From assembly GCA_002471015.1 (NCBI GenBank), contig DKPB01000018.1, positions 1-64,000 of the forward strand: a stretch of DNA of 64,000 nucleotides, read 5' to 3'. The stretch is from Stenotrophomonas sp. UBA7346 (GTDB taxonomy: Bacteria; Pseudomonadota; Gammaproteobacteria; Xanthomonadales; Xanthomonadaceae). The notes below the pieces were generated by a model. That model saw nothing but the letters and a program-made list of their open reading frames with translations, did no database searches and was not told the origin of the DNA. A program made the translations under genes and the position numbers. Positions 33,996 to 43,365 of this stretch are shown one piece after another; position 1 is the stretch's first letter, and every line of letters begins with the position of its first letter.

Positions 33996-34694
33996 TCACG
34001 AACGCAGCGGGATCACGCGGATCTCGACGCGGCGGTTCTGGGCACGGCCAGCGTCGGTGCTGTTGTCAGCGATCGGGTAGGCCTTGCCTGCACCCAGGGT
34101 TTCAATGCGCTCACGCTGCACGCCCTGGGCGCTCAGGTAAGCGGCCACGGCGTCGGCACGCTCCTTGGAGATGCGGTTGTTGACCGCGTCGGTGCCGATG
34201 CTGTCGGTGTGACCAACCACTTCGATCATGGTCTGGTTGTACTCGCTCAGCGTGCTGGCCACGCCATTGAGGGCACTGTAGAACTGCGGCTTGAGCGTGG
34301 TCTTGTTGAAATCAAAGGTAATACCGTCGGGCAGGTTCAAGGTGATGTTGTCACCCTGGCGCTGCACGTCGATGCCGGTGTTGGCGGTGCGTTCACGCAG
34401 TGCGCGCTCCTGGCGGTCCTGGTAGTTGCCCACCGCGGCGCCGCCCAGCGCGCCGATACCGGCGCCCACCATGGCGCGCTGACGGCGCTCGGTGGCGCTG
34501 TCGCCGCTCAACAGGCCGGCGGCCACACCAATAGCGGTACCGATCAGGGCGCCCTTGCCGGTGCGGTTCTGCTGCTGGGTCTGGTTGCCGTACTGGTCCT
34601 GCTGCACATACGAGCCGCCCGTGGCACAGGCCGAGAGAACGGCCGCTGCCACCAAGCCAATGGAAAGGTTGCGCACAACGGTGAGCGTGGTCAT
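33996..34694 (-). CDS. OmpA-family lipoprotein with glycine-zipper region
   Basis: The start ATG 34694 has AAGGAG upstream; 232 residues. A lipoprotein signal (LVAAAVLSACATG, Cys about 23) is followed by a glycine-zipper segment (GALIGTAIGVAAGLLSG and GAGIGALGGAAVG, about 48-90). Then comes a peptidoglycan-binding OmpA domain (about 115-230; VVGHTDSIGTDAVNNRISKERA, AGRAQNRRVEI). It probably links the outer membrane to peptidoglycan, like YiaD/Pal proteins. Monocistronic with its own terminator. Confidence 0.9.
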   Translation of the reverse strand: MTTLTVVRNLSIGLVAAAVLSACATGGSYVQQDQYGNQTQQQNRTGKGALIGTAIGVAAGLLSGDSATERRQRAMVGAGIGALGGAAVGNYQDRQERALRERTANTGIDVQRQGDNITLNLPDGITFDFNKTTLKPQFYSALNGVASTLSEYNQTMIEVVGHTDSIGTDAVNNRISKERADAVAAYLSAQGVQRERIETLGAGKAYPIADNSTDAGRAQNRRVEIRVIPLRS

Positions 34695-34833
34695 CTGAGT
34701 CTCCTTGATCGGCCGGGCTGGCCTGCGTGGATTTGCCGGGCAAGGATAAACACCCAAGCGCAATGTAAGCATGATGAAACTCCCTATTCAGGGGGATTCG
34801 TTCATCTAGCTGTCCGCGCCGTTAAAGTGGGCG

Positions 34834-36243
34834 TCAACGGCAACGGTGATAGGCCGCCAGCGCCGCTTCGCGACCTTCGCCCAGATCCACCAGCGGCTGC
34901 GACGGATAACCCGGCGCGTGCGCGGCCAACAGCTGCGGCCATTGCCAGGGCGCGAACCGCGCCTTCAGCGGCAGCGCCGCCAACTCTGGTACCCAACGGC
35001 TGATATAGCGTGCCTGCGGGTCGAACTTCTGCGCCTGGGTCACCGGGTTGAACACGCGGAAATACGGTGCAGCATCGGCGCCGGTGCCGGCGATCCATTG
35101 CCAGCCCATGCTGTTGTTGGCCAGGTCTCCGTCCACCAGCGTGTCCCAGAACCAGCGCGCGCCGTGCAGCCAATGCATGCGCAGGTGCTTGCACAGGAAG
35201 CTGCCCACCAGCATCCGCACGCGGTTATGCATGTAGCCGGTGGCCCACAACTCGCGCATGCCGGCGTCGATGATGGGGATGCCGGTGCGCCCCTGCTGCC
35301 AGGCCTGCAACAGCGCCGCCTGCGGCTGGGCCCAGGCAAAGTGCCCGAAGCGCGGGTTGAGGTTGTGGTCGCTGGTCTGCGGGAAGTGATGCAGCAGATG
35401 CCAGGAGAACTCGCGCCAGCCCAGCTGGCGCAGGTAGCCATCGATGTCGGCATCGCGCCCGGCACTGCGCAGGCCTTCCAGCACATGGGCAATGCGCCAG
35501 GGCGCGATCTCGCCGAAATGCAGGTGCGGCGACAACAGCGAGGTGCCGGTGCGGTCCGGCAGGTCACGCTGCTCGCGGTAGCCGTTGAGCGCGCCGTCGC
35601 AGAACACCTCCAGCGCTTCCAGTGCGCCGGCCTCGCCGGGCTGCCAGTGCGCCCAGAAGCCACTGTCCCAATCCAGCGCCGGCTGCAGCTGCAAGGCCTC
35701 CAGCGGCAGACTGGCGACCGTGGGCGAAGGCAGCGCAGACGGGACATCCCACAACGCAGGCAGGCGCCAGCGGGTCAGCGCGTTGCGCCAGAACGGCGTA
35801 AATACCTTGTACGGCCCACCCTGCTGGGTGGCCAGCTCCCAGGGCTCGAACAGCAGATAACCGTTATGGCTTTCGGCCAGCAGGCCCTGTTCGCGCAGGC
35901 CACGCTTGATCGCCGCATCACGCGGCTGGGTGGCCGGCTCGTACTTGCGGTTCCAGTACACCGCCTCGGCACCGCTTTCGGCGATCACCGCCTGCAGCTG
36001 GGCCATGCTGTCACCGGCGCGCAGCACCAGCGCCGAGCCGAGGTCACGCAATTGCGCATCCAGGCCCTGCAGCGAACGCTGCAACCATGCATTGGATGCC
36101 GCACCTGGGGCCCATGCGCCCTCTTCCGCCGGCGCATGGATATACAGCGGCACGATCTGGTGCCCTGCCTCGATGGCCGCCTGCAGGGCCGGATTGTCGC
36201 GCAACCTCAGGTCACGCCGGAACCAGACGATGGCGGTGGACAT
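34834..36243 (-). CDS. phrB: Deoxyribodipyrimidine photolyase
   Basis: The 469-residue class I photolyase/cryptochrome family protein begins AIVWFRRDLRLRDNPAL. It has the C-terminal FAD-binding domain with GIPIIDAGMRELWATGYMHNR, HWLHGARWFWDTLVDGDLANN and the Trp-rich WQWIAGTG region. It uses blue light to split cyclobutane pyrimidine dimers. It ends before the OmpA gene and starts 13 bp after the dnaB stop, so it may be read with dnaB. Confidence 0.94.
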   Translation of the reverse strand: MSTAIVWFRRDLRLRDNPALQAAIEAGHQIVPLYIHAPAEEGAWAPGAASNAWLQRSLQGLDAQLRDLGSALVLRAGDSMAQLQAVIAESGAEAVYWNRKYEPATQPRDAAIKRGLREQGLLAESHNGYLLFEPWELATQQGGPYKVFTPFWRNALTRWRLPALWDVPSALPSPTVASLPLEALQLQPALDWDSGFWAHWQPGEAGALEALEVFCDGALNGYREQRDLPDRTGTSLLSPHLHFGEIAPWRIAHVLEGLRSAGRDADIDGYLRQLGWREFSWHLLHHFPQTSDHNLNPRFGHFAWAQPQAALLQAWQQGRTGIPIIDAGMRELWATGYMHNRVRMLVGSFLCKHLRMHWLHGARWFWDTLVDGDLANNSMGWQWIAGTGADAAPYFRVFNPVTQAQKFDPQARYISRWVPELAALPLKARFAPWQWPQLLAAHAPGYPSQPLVDLGEGREAALAAYHRCR

Positions 36244-36255
36244 GCGCAGCTCCGC

Positions 36256-37677
36256 TTATTCGAACGAACCCACCGAATCGTGGCTGAGGTTGTCAAACCG
36301 CGTGTACTCGCCGAAGAACTTCAGCTTGCACGAGCCGGTGGGGCCACCACGGTGTTTGCCGATGATGATCTCGGCCAGGCCCTTGTCCGGCGAATTTTCC
36401 TTGTTGTAGTAATCGTCGCGGTAGATGAAGACGATCATGTCCGCATCCTGCTCGATAGCGCCGGATTCGCGCAGGTCGGCCATCACCGGGCGCTTGTCGG
36501 TACGGGTTTCCAACGAGCGGTTGAGCTGTGACAGCGCGATCACCGGCACGTTGAGCTCCTTGGCCAGGCCCTTGAGCGAACGCGAGATCTCGGAGATTTC
36601 GGTGGCGCGGTTCTCGCTGTTGCCCGGCACGCTCATCAGCTGCAGGTAGTCGATGACGATCAGGCCCAGGTCATGCTCGCGCTTGAGGCGGCGGCACTTG
36701 GAACGCAGCACTTCCGGCGACACGCCCGGCGTGTCGTCGATGAAGATCTTGGTTTCCTTCAGCATGCGGATGGCGCCGGTGACGCGGCTCCAGTCCTCAT
36801 CTTCCAGCTGGCCGGTACGCAGGCGTTGGGCATTGATGCGGCCGTTGGAGGAAATCAGACGCATCGCCAGCTGCGATGCGGACATTTCCATCGAGAACAC
36901 CGCCACGCCCTTCTTCGACTTGATCGCCGCATATTCGGCAATGTTCAAGGCGAAGGTGGTCTTGCCCATGGCCGGACGCGCGGCCAGGATGATCAGGTCG
37001 GTAGGCTGCAGGCCGGCCGTCATCGCATCGAAATCGTTGTAACCAGTGGGCAGGCCGGTGATGTTGCCGCCGTTCTCGAAGCGGTTGCGCAGCTCCTCGA
37101 AGGCATCCTTCAACGCGCCGGGCATGGCGACGAAGTCGGTACGCCCACGCGCGCCCTGCTCGGCAATGGCGAACACCTGCTTTTCCGCCGCGGACAGCAG
37201 CTCGGAGCTGTCGCGGCCCTCGGGCTGGAAGCCGTCGTTGACGATATCCGTACCCACCTGGATCAGCTGCCGCAACACCGCCTTGTCACGCACGATCTCG
37301 GCATACGCGCTGATGTTTGCCGCTGACGGCGTAGTGCTGGCCAGTTCGATCAGATAGGCGCCATCGCCCACCTGGTCCAGCTTGCCCTGCGACTCGAACC
37401 ACTCACCCAGGGTCACCGCATCGAACGGGCGGTCGCGCTCGGACAGCTCGCGGATCGCGCGGTAGATCAACTGGTGGTCGCGGCGATAGAAGTCTTTTTC
37501 GGTCAATGCCTCGTTGACCCGGTCATACGCCTCCGGTGCCAGCATCAGGCCACCCAGCACCGCCTGTTCGGCTTCCACCGAATGCGGGGGGACGCGCAAG
37601 GCATCAATGCGCTGCTCGCTACGATCAGAACGGTCGTTGCGGTCGCGGTCGGAGCGGAAACCAGTACGGGCAGACAT
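36256..37677 (-). CDS. dnaB: Replicative DNA helicase DnaB
   Basis: With ATG 37677 (MSARTGFRSDRDRN) the protein has 473 residues. It has the N-terminal DnaB domain (VPPHSVEAEQAVLGGLML, about 25), Walker A ARPAMGKTTFALNIAE (about 215), Walker B LIVIDYLQLMS and the arginine-finger region. It unwinds DNA at the replication fork. A 32-residue charged extension precedes the conserved core. A perfect DnaA box lies 75-83 bp upstream of the start. Confidence 0.96.
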   Translation of the reverse strand: MSARTGFRSDRDRNDRSDRSEQRIDALRVPPHSVEAEQAVLGGLMLAPEAYDRVNEALTEKDFYRRDHQLIYRAIRELSERDRPFDAVTLGEWFESQGKLDQVGDGAYLIELASTTPSAANISAYAEIVRDKAVLRQLIQVGTDIVNDGFQPEGRDSSELLSAAEKQVFAIAEQGARGRTDFVAMPGALKDAFEELRNRFENGGNITGLPTGYNDFDAMTAGLQPTDLIILAARPAMGKTTFALNIAEYAAIKSKKGVAVFSMEMSASQLAMRLISSNGRINAQRLRTGQLEDEDWSRVTGAIRMLKETKIFIDDTPGVSPEVLRSKCRRLKREHDLGLIVIDYLQLMSVPGNSENRATEISEISRSLKGLAKELNVPVIALSQLNRSLETRTDKRPVMADLRESGAIEQDADMIVFIYRDDYYNKENSPDKGLAEIIIGKHRGGPTGSCKLKFFGEYTRFDNLSHDSVGSFE

Positions 37678-37744
37678 GAAAAGCGTTATTCCTGCAATAA
37701 GGCCGTGCGGCCATGGTAGGTGGGCATTGCCCACCGGGATACGT

Positions 37745-37767
37745 ACAAGTCTGTGGATAAGCTGTAC
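37745..37767. promoter_or_regulatory. DnaA box upstream of dnaB
   Basis: TGTGGATAA (37752-37760), the exact complement of TTATCCACA, lies between GTACA and TGTAC half-sites. Confidence 0.6.
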
Positions 37768-37810
37768 AGAACCCAAGCCTGGTGGGGCTGGACGTTGCAC
37801 GGCCGTACAC

Positions 37811-37845
37811 AAACGCACCCGGCTCCATTGCGGTAGCCGGGTGCG
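37811..37845 (-). terminator. Terminator downstream of the FMN reductase gene
   Basis: CGCACCCGGCT and AGCCGGGTGCG form an 11-bp perfect stem; the minus-strand transcript continues TTTGTGT. Confidence 0.78.
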
Positions 37846-37885
37846 GATTATCGCAAAGCTGGCGGCGGCCTGCCGCCGGCGTGGT

Positions 37886-38443
37886 TCAGCCCTTGTGGTG
37901 GGCGGCCACCCAGGCCAGGAAGTGATCCACGAAGCCCTGCAGGAACTTGGCCGTGCCCTCGTTGCTGATGTTGCCGTCAGCGTCGATCAAGCCCTCCTTG
38001 AATTGCAGGAAGGCCTCCGGCTGCGCCATCACCGCCAGGTTGACGAACACCAGCACGTTGCGCAGGTGCTGCTGGGCCAGGGCGCTGCCGATGGCACCGA
38101 TGGACGCGCCGATCACCGCCGCCGGCTTGCCGTCGAAGGCATTGTCGCCATACGGGCGCGAGGCGGTGTCGATGGCGTTCTTGAGCACGCCGGGGATGGA
38201 GCGGTTGTATTCCGGGGTGACAAACAGCACCGCATCGGCCGCCCGCACCTGGTTCTTCATGCGCGTGCCCTGGGCCGGGAACTGGCCATCATGGTCCTGG
38301 TTGTACAGCGGAATGTCGCCGATCTGGATGTACTCGAAGCTGGCGCGGTCACCGGCAAGCTTTTCCAGCGCCTTGGCCAGCTGCCGGTTGATCGACTCCT
38401 TGCGCAGGCTGCCAACGAAAACCGCGATCTTGTACTGGCTCAT
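37886..38443 (-). CDS. NADPH-dependent FMN reductase family protein
   Basis: From ATG 38443 (MSQYKIAVFVGSLRKESINRQL) it has 185 residues. It is the flavodoxin-like fold with phosphate-binding GSLRKESINRQLAKAL and the family motif PEYNRSIPGVLKNAIDTASRP. Relatives (ChrR/YieF) reduce quinones, chromate or azo compounds at the expense of NAD(P)H. The electron acceptor here is unknown. It has its own terminator. Confidence 0.92.
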   Translation of the reverse strand: MSQYKIAVFVGSLRKESINRQLAKALEKLAGDRASFEYIQIGDIPLYNQDHDGQFPAQGTRMKNQVRAADAVLFVTPEYNRSIPGVLKNAIDTASRPYGDNAFDGKPAAVIGASIGAIGSALAQQHLRNVLVFVNLAVMAQPEAFLQFKEGLIDADGNISNEGTAKFLQGFVDHFLAWVAAHHKG

Positions 38444-38554
38444 GAGGACCTCGCTCCTTGGGATGGGCACAGGCTAGACAGCACGGGCGTTGCTGGGGGT
38501 GAAGAAGCGGCTGTTGCCCTCTCTTTTCTGCGCAGCAACAGGAACCGCAATTTC

Positions 38555-38583
38555 CCCTCCCTTTCACGCAGCGAAAGGGAGGG
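38555..38583 (-). terminator. Hairpin downstream of the fused E1 gene
   Basis: CCCTCCCTTTC and GAAAGGGAGGG form an 11-bp stem around ACGCAGC. No U-tract follows, so termination may be Rho-assisted or this may be a CTCTCCC-family repeat. Confidence 0.5.
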
Positions 38584-38639
38584 TTGCGGAGCGTGGGCTG
38601 CCGGCTTCGCGGCTTGCCCCGCTCCCCCGACGGATGCGC

Positions 38640-40910
38640 TCAGGCCAACTGCGCCGCCGCGGCCACCACGTCGGCGTCGCCGGGCAGCACCAGCAGCGCG
38701 GCACCGGCCAGCGGCGTATAGGTATCGGCACCGGTGACGCGCCGCATCGGCACGTCGCCCAGCCCGGCCTCAACCAGCGCGGTGACAACGCCTTCGCCCA
38801 CCCCGGCGCTGTGCCGGCCTTCGTCCAGCACGATTACCCGCTTGGCTCCGCGCGTCTGCTCGGCAATGTACGCCGCGTTCAACGGCACCAGCCAGCGCAG
38901 GTCCACCACCTTCACCTTCCAGCCCTGCGCCTGCCCGATGGTCCGCGCCGCACGCAGCGCCATAGGCACGCCATTGCCATAGGTGACGATCACCAGGTCG
39001 CGATGACCCTCGCCGTAGACCCTGCCCTCGCCCAGCGCCACCGCCTGCCCCGGCGCCGGGTACGGGAACAACCACTGGCCATCGCCTGGCTCGTACAGGT
39101 CCTTGGTCATGTACAGCGCGATCGGCTCCAGGAACACGCACACGCGCCCATCCACCCGCGCCAGCGCCGCCAGGGTGCGCAGCATGCCGGCGGCATCGTC
39201 ACCGCGGGTCGGGCAGCCCACCACCAGCCCGGGAATATCGCGGATGGCGGTGATCGAGTTGTCATTGTGGAAGTGCCCGCCAAAGCCCTTCTGGTAGCCC
39301 AGGCCAGCGATGCGGATCAGCATCGGGTTGCGGTACTGGTCATTGGAGAAGAACTGCAGCGAGCAGGCCTCGCCGCGCACCTGGTCGGCGGCGTTGTGCA
39401 GATAGGCCAGGTACTGGATCTCCGGCACCGGCAACATGCCCATGTTGGCAAAGCCCTGGGCCATGCCCAGGATCATGGTTTCGTCCAGCAGCGTGTTGAA
39501 CACCCGGCGCGGCCCGAATGCCTTCTGCAGGCCTTTGGTCACCGTGTACACGCCGCCCTTCTGGGCCACATCCTCACCGAACAGCAGGGTCTCGGGGTAT
39601 TTGGCGAACAGGTCGTGCAGGGCCTGGTTGATCTGGATGGCCAGGTGCTTGGGTGGCTGTTTCTCCGGCAGGCTGGACGCGGCGCCGAACACCTGCAGGC
39701 GACGATCCCCATAGTCGTCACGTTGGGCCTCGGCCTGCACCTTGTCTGGCGTGTAGGGTGCCAACGGCGCGACCACGTCAGCCAGCGCGGTCAGGCGCGG
39801 CCGTTGGTCGGCATCCTCGGCGGCCGCAAAACAGCGCTTGCGGGTGTGCTCGTACAACGCCAGCACCTCGGCCTTGTCCATCAGGCCGGACGTCACCGCG
39901 ATCTGCGCCGAGCGCAGCAACGGGTCACCGGCCTCGACCGCACACAGTTCTTCCAGCGCGCGCCATTCAATCTCGAAATCGGTACCGGCGTGGCCCATCA
40001 GGCGGGTGGTGCGCAGGTGCAGGAAGGTCGGGCGGCGGGTGCGCCGGCAATGCGCCACCGCGCGCTGCACATCGGCATAGCCGTTGGCCAGGTCCAGGCC
40101 ATCGGCCTGGAGGTAATCCAGCCCCGGACGATGGCGGAAGCTCTCGCCGATCCAGCCCTCCGGGGTCTTGACCGAGATGCCGATACCGTTGTCCTCGCAG
40201 ACGAAAAGCACCGGCGCCGGCAACTTCTGGAAACTGCTCCACGCCGCGGCGTTGAATGCGGTCTGCGCGGTGGCATGGTTGGCCGAGGCGTCACCGAAGG
40301 AGCAGATGGCAATGCTGTCATCGGGAATCGGCAAGCCATGGCCCAGGCGCTTGCCAGCCTCGATGGCCATCGCCGTACCCAGCGCCTTGGGCAGGTGCGA
40401 AGCGATGGTCGAGGTCTGCGGCAGTACCCACAACGGCTTGCTGCCCCAGACCTTGTGGCGGCCGCCGCTGGCCGGGTCATCCTTGCTGGCGGCAAAGGAC
40501 AGCGCCGAGTCCATCACCGGGTCCATGCCCGGCAGCTTGCGGAAACGCTCGGCCATGAAGCCGCCGGAGCGGTAATGCAGGAACGCCGGATCAGTGTGCC
40601 GCGTGGCCCGCGCGACCATCGCATTGCCTTCGTGGCCGGACGAGCCGATGGTGTAGAAAACCTTGTTCTGCACGCGCAGCACCCGCGCCATCAGGTCCAG
40701 GTGGCGACTGATCAACTGCGATTCGAACAACTCGCGGAAGCCCTGCGCATCCAGCGCGCTGCCCGGCAGCACCGGGGCGCCGTCCTGTGGGCCGCTCGCC
40801 GGCCCCTGCCCCAGTGCGTTGACGAATTCGATGAAATTGGTATCGCAGATCTCGGCGCGGTTCAGGCCCTTCATGCGGGCCGGAATGGGATTTGGTACAC
40901 GGGCGAACAT
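38640..40910 (-). CDS. Fused E1 alpha-beta branched-chain 2-oxoacid dehydrogenase-type thiamine enzyme
   Basis: The ATG at 40910 (MFARVPNPIPARM, GGAG upstream) gives 756 residues; the frame also runs to a GTG at 40925. The N-terminal half is an E1-alpha with SSGHEGNAMVARA, the thiamine-diphosphate motif GDASANHATAQTAFN and EDNGIGIS. The C-terminal half is an E1-beta with FGEDVAQKGGVYTVTKGL, EIQYLAYLHNAADQVRGE and a transketolase C domain (VIVTYGNGVP, DLRWLVPLN). These are usually two polypeptides; the fusion is full length in both parts. No E2 or E3 gene lies nearby, so partners must be encoded elsewhere. The substrate, branched-chain oxoacids, is inferred. Confidence 0.85.
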   Translation of the reverse strand: MFARVPNPIPARMKGLNRAEICDTNFIEFVNALGQGPASGPQDGAPVLPGSALDAQGFRELFESQLISRHLDLMARVLRVQNKVFYTIGSSGHEGNAMVARATRHTDPAFLHYRSGGFMAERFRKLPGMDPVMDSALSFAASKDDPASGGRHKVWGSKPLWVLPQTSTIASHLPKALGTAMAIEAGKRLGHGLPIPDDSIAICSFGDASANHATAQTAFNAAAWSSFQKLPAPVLFVCEDNGIGISVKTPEGWIGESFRHRPGLDYLQADGLDLANGYADVQRAVAHCRRTRRPTFLHLRTTRLMGHAGTDFEIEWRALEELCAVEAGDPLLRSAQIAVTSGLMDKAEVLALYEHTRKRCFAAAEDADQRPRLTALADVVAPLAPYTPDKVQAEAQRDDYGDRRLQVFGAASSLPEKQPPKHLAIQINQALHDLFAKYPETLLFGEDVAQKGGVYTVTKGLQKAFGPRRVFNTLLDETMILGMAQGFANMGMLPVPEIQYLAYLHNAADQVRGEACSLQFFSNDQYRNPMLIRIAGLGYQKGFGGHFHNDNSITAIRDIPGLVVGCPTRGDDAAGMLRTLAALARVDGRVCVFLEPIALYMTKDLYEPGDGQWLFPYPAPGQAVALGEGRVYGEGHRDLVIVTYGNGVPMALRAARTIGQAQGWKVKVVDLRWLVPLNAAYIAEQTRGAKRVIVLDEGRHSAGVGEGVVTALVEAGLGDVPMRRVTGADTYTPLAGAALLVLPGDADVVAAAAQLA

Positions 40911-40970
40911 GCAGACAGGCTCCACGGCAACAACAGGGTTAGGGAACGAGGTGTCCTACAACGGTGCAAC

Positions 40971-41630
40971 TCACAACGATGTGCTGAAGCGGGCCTGCAC
41001 CTGCGCATCGGGCGCGGGCATGGCCACGAAACCCGGCTGCGCGCGCACGGCCTGCAGCCAGCGTTCGACCGCCGGGTAGGGCGACAGGCGGATACCGCCA
41101 TCCCCGGCAACCGCGGTATAGGCGAACAAGGCGATATCGGCCACGCCATAGTCGGGACCGGTGAACCAGGCATTGGCCTGCAGGTGCTGCTCCATCACTG
41201 CCAGCGCATCCTGCGCGCGTTCACGCAGGCGCGGCAGCTCGGCACGGCGGGGGGAGCCTTCAGGCGTCCAGCCACTGATGAAACGGGCGACGGCTACATA
41301 AGGCTCGTGGCTGTATTGTTCGAAGAACATCCATGACAACGCCTGCGCGCGCTGCCAGCCATCAGCGGGCAGGAACGGCGTGCCTTCGGCCAACCAGAAC
41401 AGGATGGCATTGGACTCGGCAAGCACGCGGCCGTCACCGCGTTGCACGACCGGCACCTTGCCGTTGGGATTGAGTGCCAGGAACTCGGCGGTACGGGTCT
41501 GGCCATCGGCGCTGTCAACCTCGTGCCACTGGTAGCGTGCGCCCAACTGCTGCAGCAACAACCTCACCTTGTGGCAGTTGCCCGAGCTGGACATGCCATA
41601 CACCGTCAAAGCAGCTTGCGTACGACTCAC
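40971..41630 (-). CDS. Glutathione S-transferase family protein
   Basis: 219 residues with an N-terminal thioredoxin-like domain (VYGMSSSGNCHKVRLLLQQL; cis-Pro in GKVPVVQ; AESNAILFWLAEG) and an all-helical C-terminal domain (YGVADIALFAYTAVAG, with the conserved Asp of the N-capping box). Probably cytosolic; the substrate is unknown. It stands alone, upstream of the fused E1 gene on the same strand. Confidence 0.9.
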   Translation of the reverse strand: MSRTQAALTVYGMSSSGNCHKVRLLLQQLGARYQWHEVDSADGQTRTAEFLALNPNGKVPVVQRGDGRVLAESNAILFWLAEGTPFLPADGWQRAQALSWMFFEQYSHEPYVAVARFISGWTPEGSPRRAELPRLRERAQDALAVMEQHLQANAWFTGPDYGVADIALFAYTAVAGDGGIRLSPYPAVERWLQAVRAQPGFVAMPAPDAQVQARFSTSL

Positions 41631-41729
41631 TGGTCCTGCTCTCCCCGCTGCACGCTGGCAGACGACGAGGTGTATCTGACCGGATTGCAGGCAGTCAGGT
41701 AAAGCTGCAACCGCAGCAAAAGCCGTCGC

Positions 41730-42266
41730 TCAGCGCCGCGCCGCCCAGGCCTGCCGCGACTGCCCCCAGACATCCACCGTCACGTTGGCCGGTGCCGGCA
41801 AGCGCGCCTGCCGCAGGATGTGTGAACCCAGCTTGCGCGCCACCGCCACCGAGTTGGTATTGGCCGGCTCGATGGTGTGAATGACCTCGTCCCAGCCCAG
41901 GCTGTTGAACGCCCAGTCGATGCTGGCGCGTGCAGCCTCCGGCGCATAACCACGCCCCCAGAACGCGGGAGCGATGCTCCAGCCCACTTCGGTCCCTGGC
42001 CAGCCATGCGGTTGCCACGGCCCTACGCGGCCAACCCAGCGCCCGCTGTCCTTCTCGATCACCGAGAACATCGAATACCCCAGCAGCTGCCAGCTGCCCA
42101 CCAGCGCGGCCAGGCTGCGCCACGCGACCGACGCCTCCTGCACGCCGCCCAGGTGCTGCATCGCCACCGGGTCGGCACAGAACGCGGCGAAGGCCGGAAA
42201 ATCATCGGCAGCGGGCGGGCGCAGCAACAAGCGCTCGGTTTCAAGTTGCAGGTCAAAGATGCTCAT
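41730..42266 (-). CDS. RimJ/RimL-type GNAT acetyltransferase
   Basis: From ATG 42266 (MSIFDLQLETERLLLRPP) it has 178 residues. The N-terminal LETERLLLRPPAADDFPAF, the acetyl-CoA motif IAPAFWGRGYAPEAARA and the closing NTNSVAVARKLG are typical of ribosomal-protein-type N-acetyltransferases with broad substrates. The substrate is not predictable. Monocistronic. Confidence 0.9.
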   Translation of the reverse strand: MSIFDLQLETERLLLRPPAADDFPAFAAFCADPVAMQHLGGVQEASVAWRSLAALVGSWQLLGYSMFSVIEKDSGRWVGRVGPWQPHGWPGTEVGWSIAPAFWGRGYAPEAARASIDWAFNSLGWDEVIHTIEPANTNSVAVARKLGSHILRQARLPAPANVTVDVWGQSRQAWAARR

Positions 42267-42324
42267 GGTGATCCCGTCTTGCCGATGAATACCTGGGACG
42301 CTCGCCAATCGCCACGCCCATAAC

Positions 42325-42357
42325 GAAAGAGGGCCAGCTTGCGCCGGCCCCCTTTTA
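42325..42357 (-). terminator. Terminator of the glycine-zipper protein gene
   Basis: AAAGAGGGCCAGC and GCCGGCCCCCTTTT pair around TTGC. The one mismatch becomes a G-U pair only in minus-strand RNA, which fits the gene orientation. Confidence 0.65.
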
Positions 42358-42376
42358 CCGTCAAACCATGCCCGTA

Positions 42377-43210
42377 TTACTGGCGGTTGCCCGCCGGGGC
42401 CATGGCAGCGGTCTGCGTGACCAGCTGGCCGTCGATGACCGGCAGGCGATCGCTGGCCGGCTTGTCGTTCATGCGCACGGTCTTCTCGACGCCTTCGTAG
42501 CGGTAGGTGACGTCATAGCCAACGGTTTCGTTGGCATTGCCCAGCGACACGCGCTCACCCGGACGGCTGTCCATGCGCATCGTGCCGGTGCTGCCATCGG
42601 GCTTGCGGTAGGTCACGGTATAGCCGGTGATGCGGCTGGACTCGGCCGTGCGCTGCTCGGTATGGCATTGGCGCTCGGTCCGGTTGACCACGCGACCACC
42701 CACATGGCGCTTGTCGACCTGGTTGCCGATCACGCCACCTGCCACGGCACCAGCTGCGGTGGCGGCCTTCTTGCCGTTGCCGCCGCCGATCTGGTTGCCC
42801 AGCAGGCCGCCAATGACTGCGCCAGCCACCGTACCGCCCACGTTGCCATCGCGTTCGGCCAGGCGCTCCTGCACCACCACGTCCTCGCACACTTCGTGCG
42901 GGGTGCTGGTGGTGGAGGTTTCGCGGATCGGCTCACTGCCGGTCACGGTGCCGTAGACGCGCTCCTTCTGGGTTACCGGGCTCACCTTCAACACATCGGC
43001 GTACTGCAGCTGCGGCTCGCCTGCCGCGTTGACACTGTCGGCAACGCTGGCGTCATCGGCCGGCAGGCTGCTGTCCAGCACCGGCCGCGGCGCTTCGGCC
43101 GCCGGCAAGGTGGTGGCGTTGTTGCGGCCCTGCATGAAAGCGGCGGTGGCAATGCCACCCACCAGCAATGCGCCGGCGGCAACCAGAACGGTAGTAGTAG
43201 TGCTCTTCAT
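42377..43210 (-). CDS. Membrane-anchored glycine-zipper 2TM domain protein
   Basis: Start ATG 43210 with AGGAG; 277 residues. An N-terminal membrane anchor (VLVAAGALLVGGIATAAF, about 8-25) is followed by a linker and a glycine-zipper 2TM segment (GGTVAGAVIGGLLGNQIGGG and AGAVAGGVIGNQV, about 145-185). A C-terminal domain with repeated VTYRKPDGSTG/VTYRYEGVEK strands ends it. Similar proteins are cell-envelope proteins of unknown role; no lipobox is present here. Strongly expressed signals (good Shine-Dalgarno, terminator). Confidence 0.82.
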   Translation of the reverse strand: MKSTTTTVLVAAGALLVGGIATAAFMQGRNNATTLPAAEAPRPVLDSSLPADDASVADSVNAAGEPQLQYADVLKVSPVTQKERVYGTVTGSEPIRETSTTSTPHEVCEDVVVQERLAERDGNVGGTVAGAVIGGLLGNQIGGGNGKKAATAAGAVAGGVIGNQVDKRHVGGRVVNRTERQCHTEQRTAESSRITGYTVTYRKPDGSTGTMRMDSRPGERVSLGNANETVGYDVTYRYEGVEKTVRMNDKPASDRLPVIDGQLVTQTAAMAPAGNRQ

Positions 43211-43365
43211 GACTGGCTCCTGCGGCTTGTCCGCGTTGTATCGTGGGGCGATTCCAGCATGATTTAGCTGAACAGAGGCCCCCATTTCCGTCGCCACCCT
43301 ATCGAAAACGATCCAGCCGTCGCAATATCCGCAGTGTTGACTCCCCTTCACCTTCAGGATCTGCC

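Noticed and set aside
38490..41336. 948-codon plus-strand open frame antisense to the fused E1 gene
   Set aside because: A codon-bias shadow of a high-GC gene: low-complexity His/Gln/Arg-rich product, no ribosome binding site and no domain, while the minus strand carries intact enzyme motifs.
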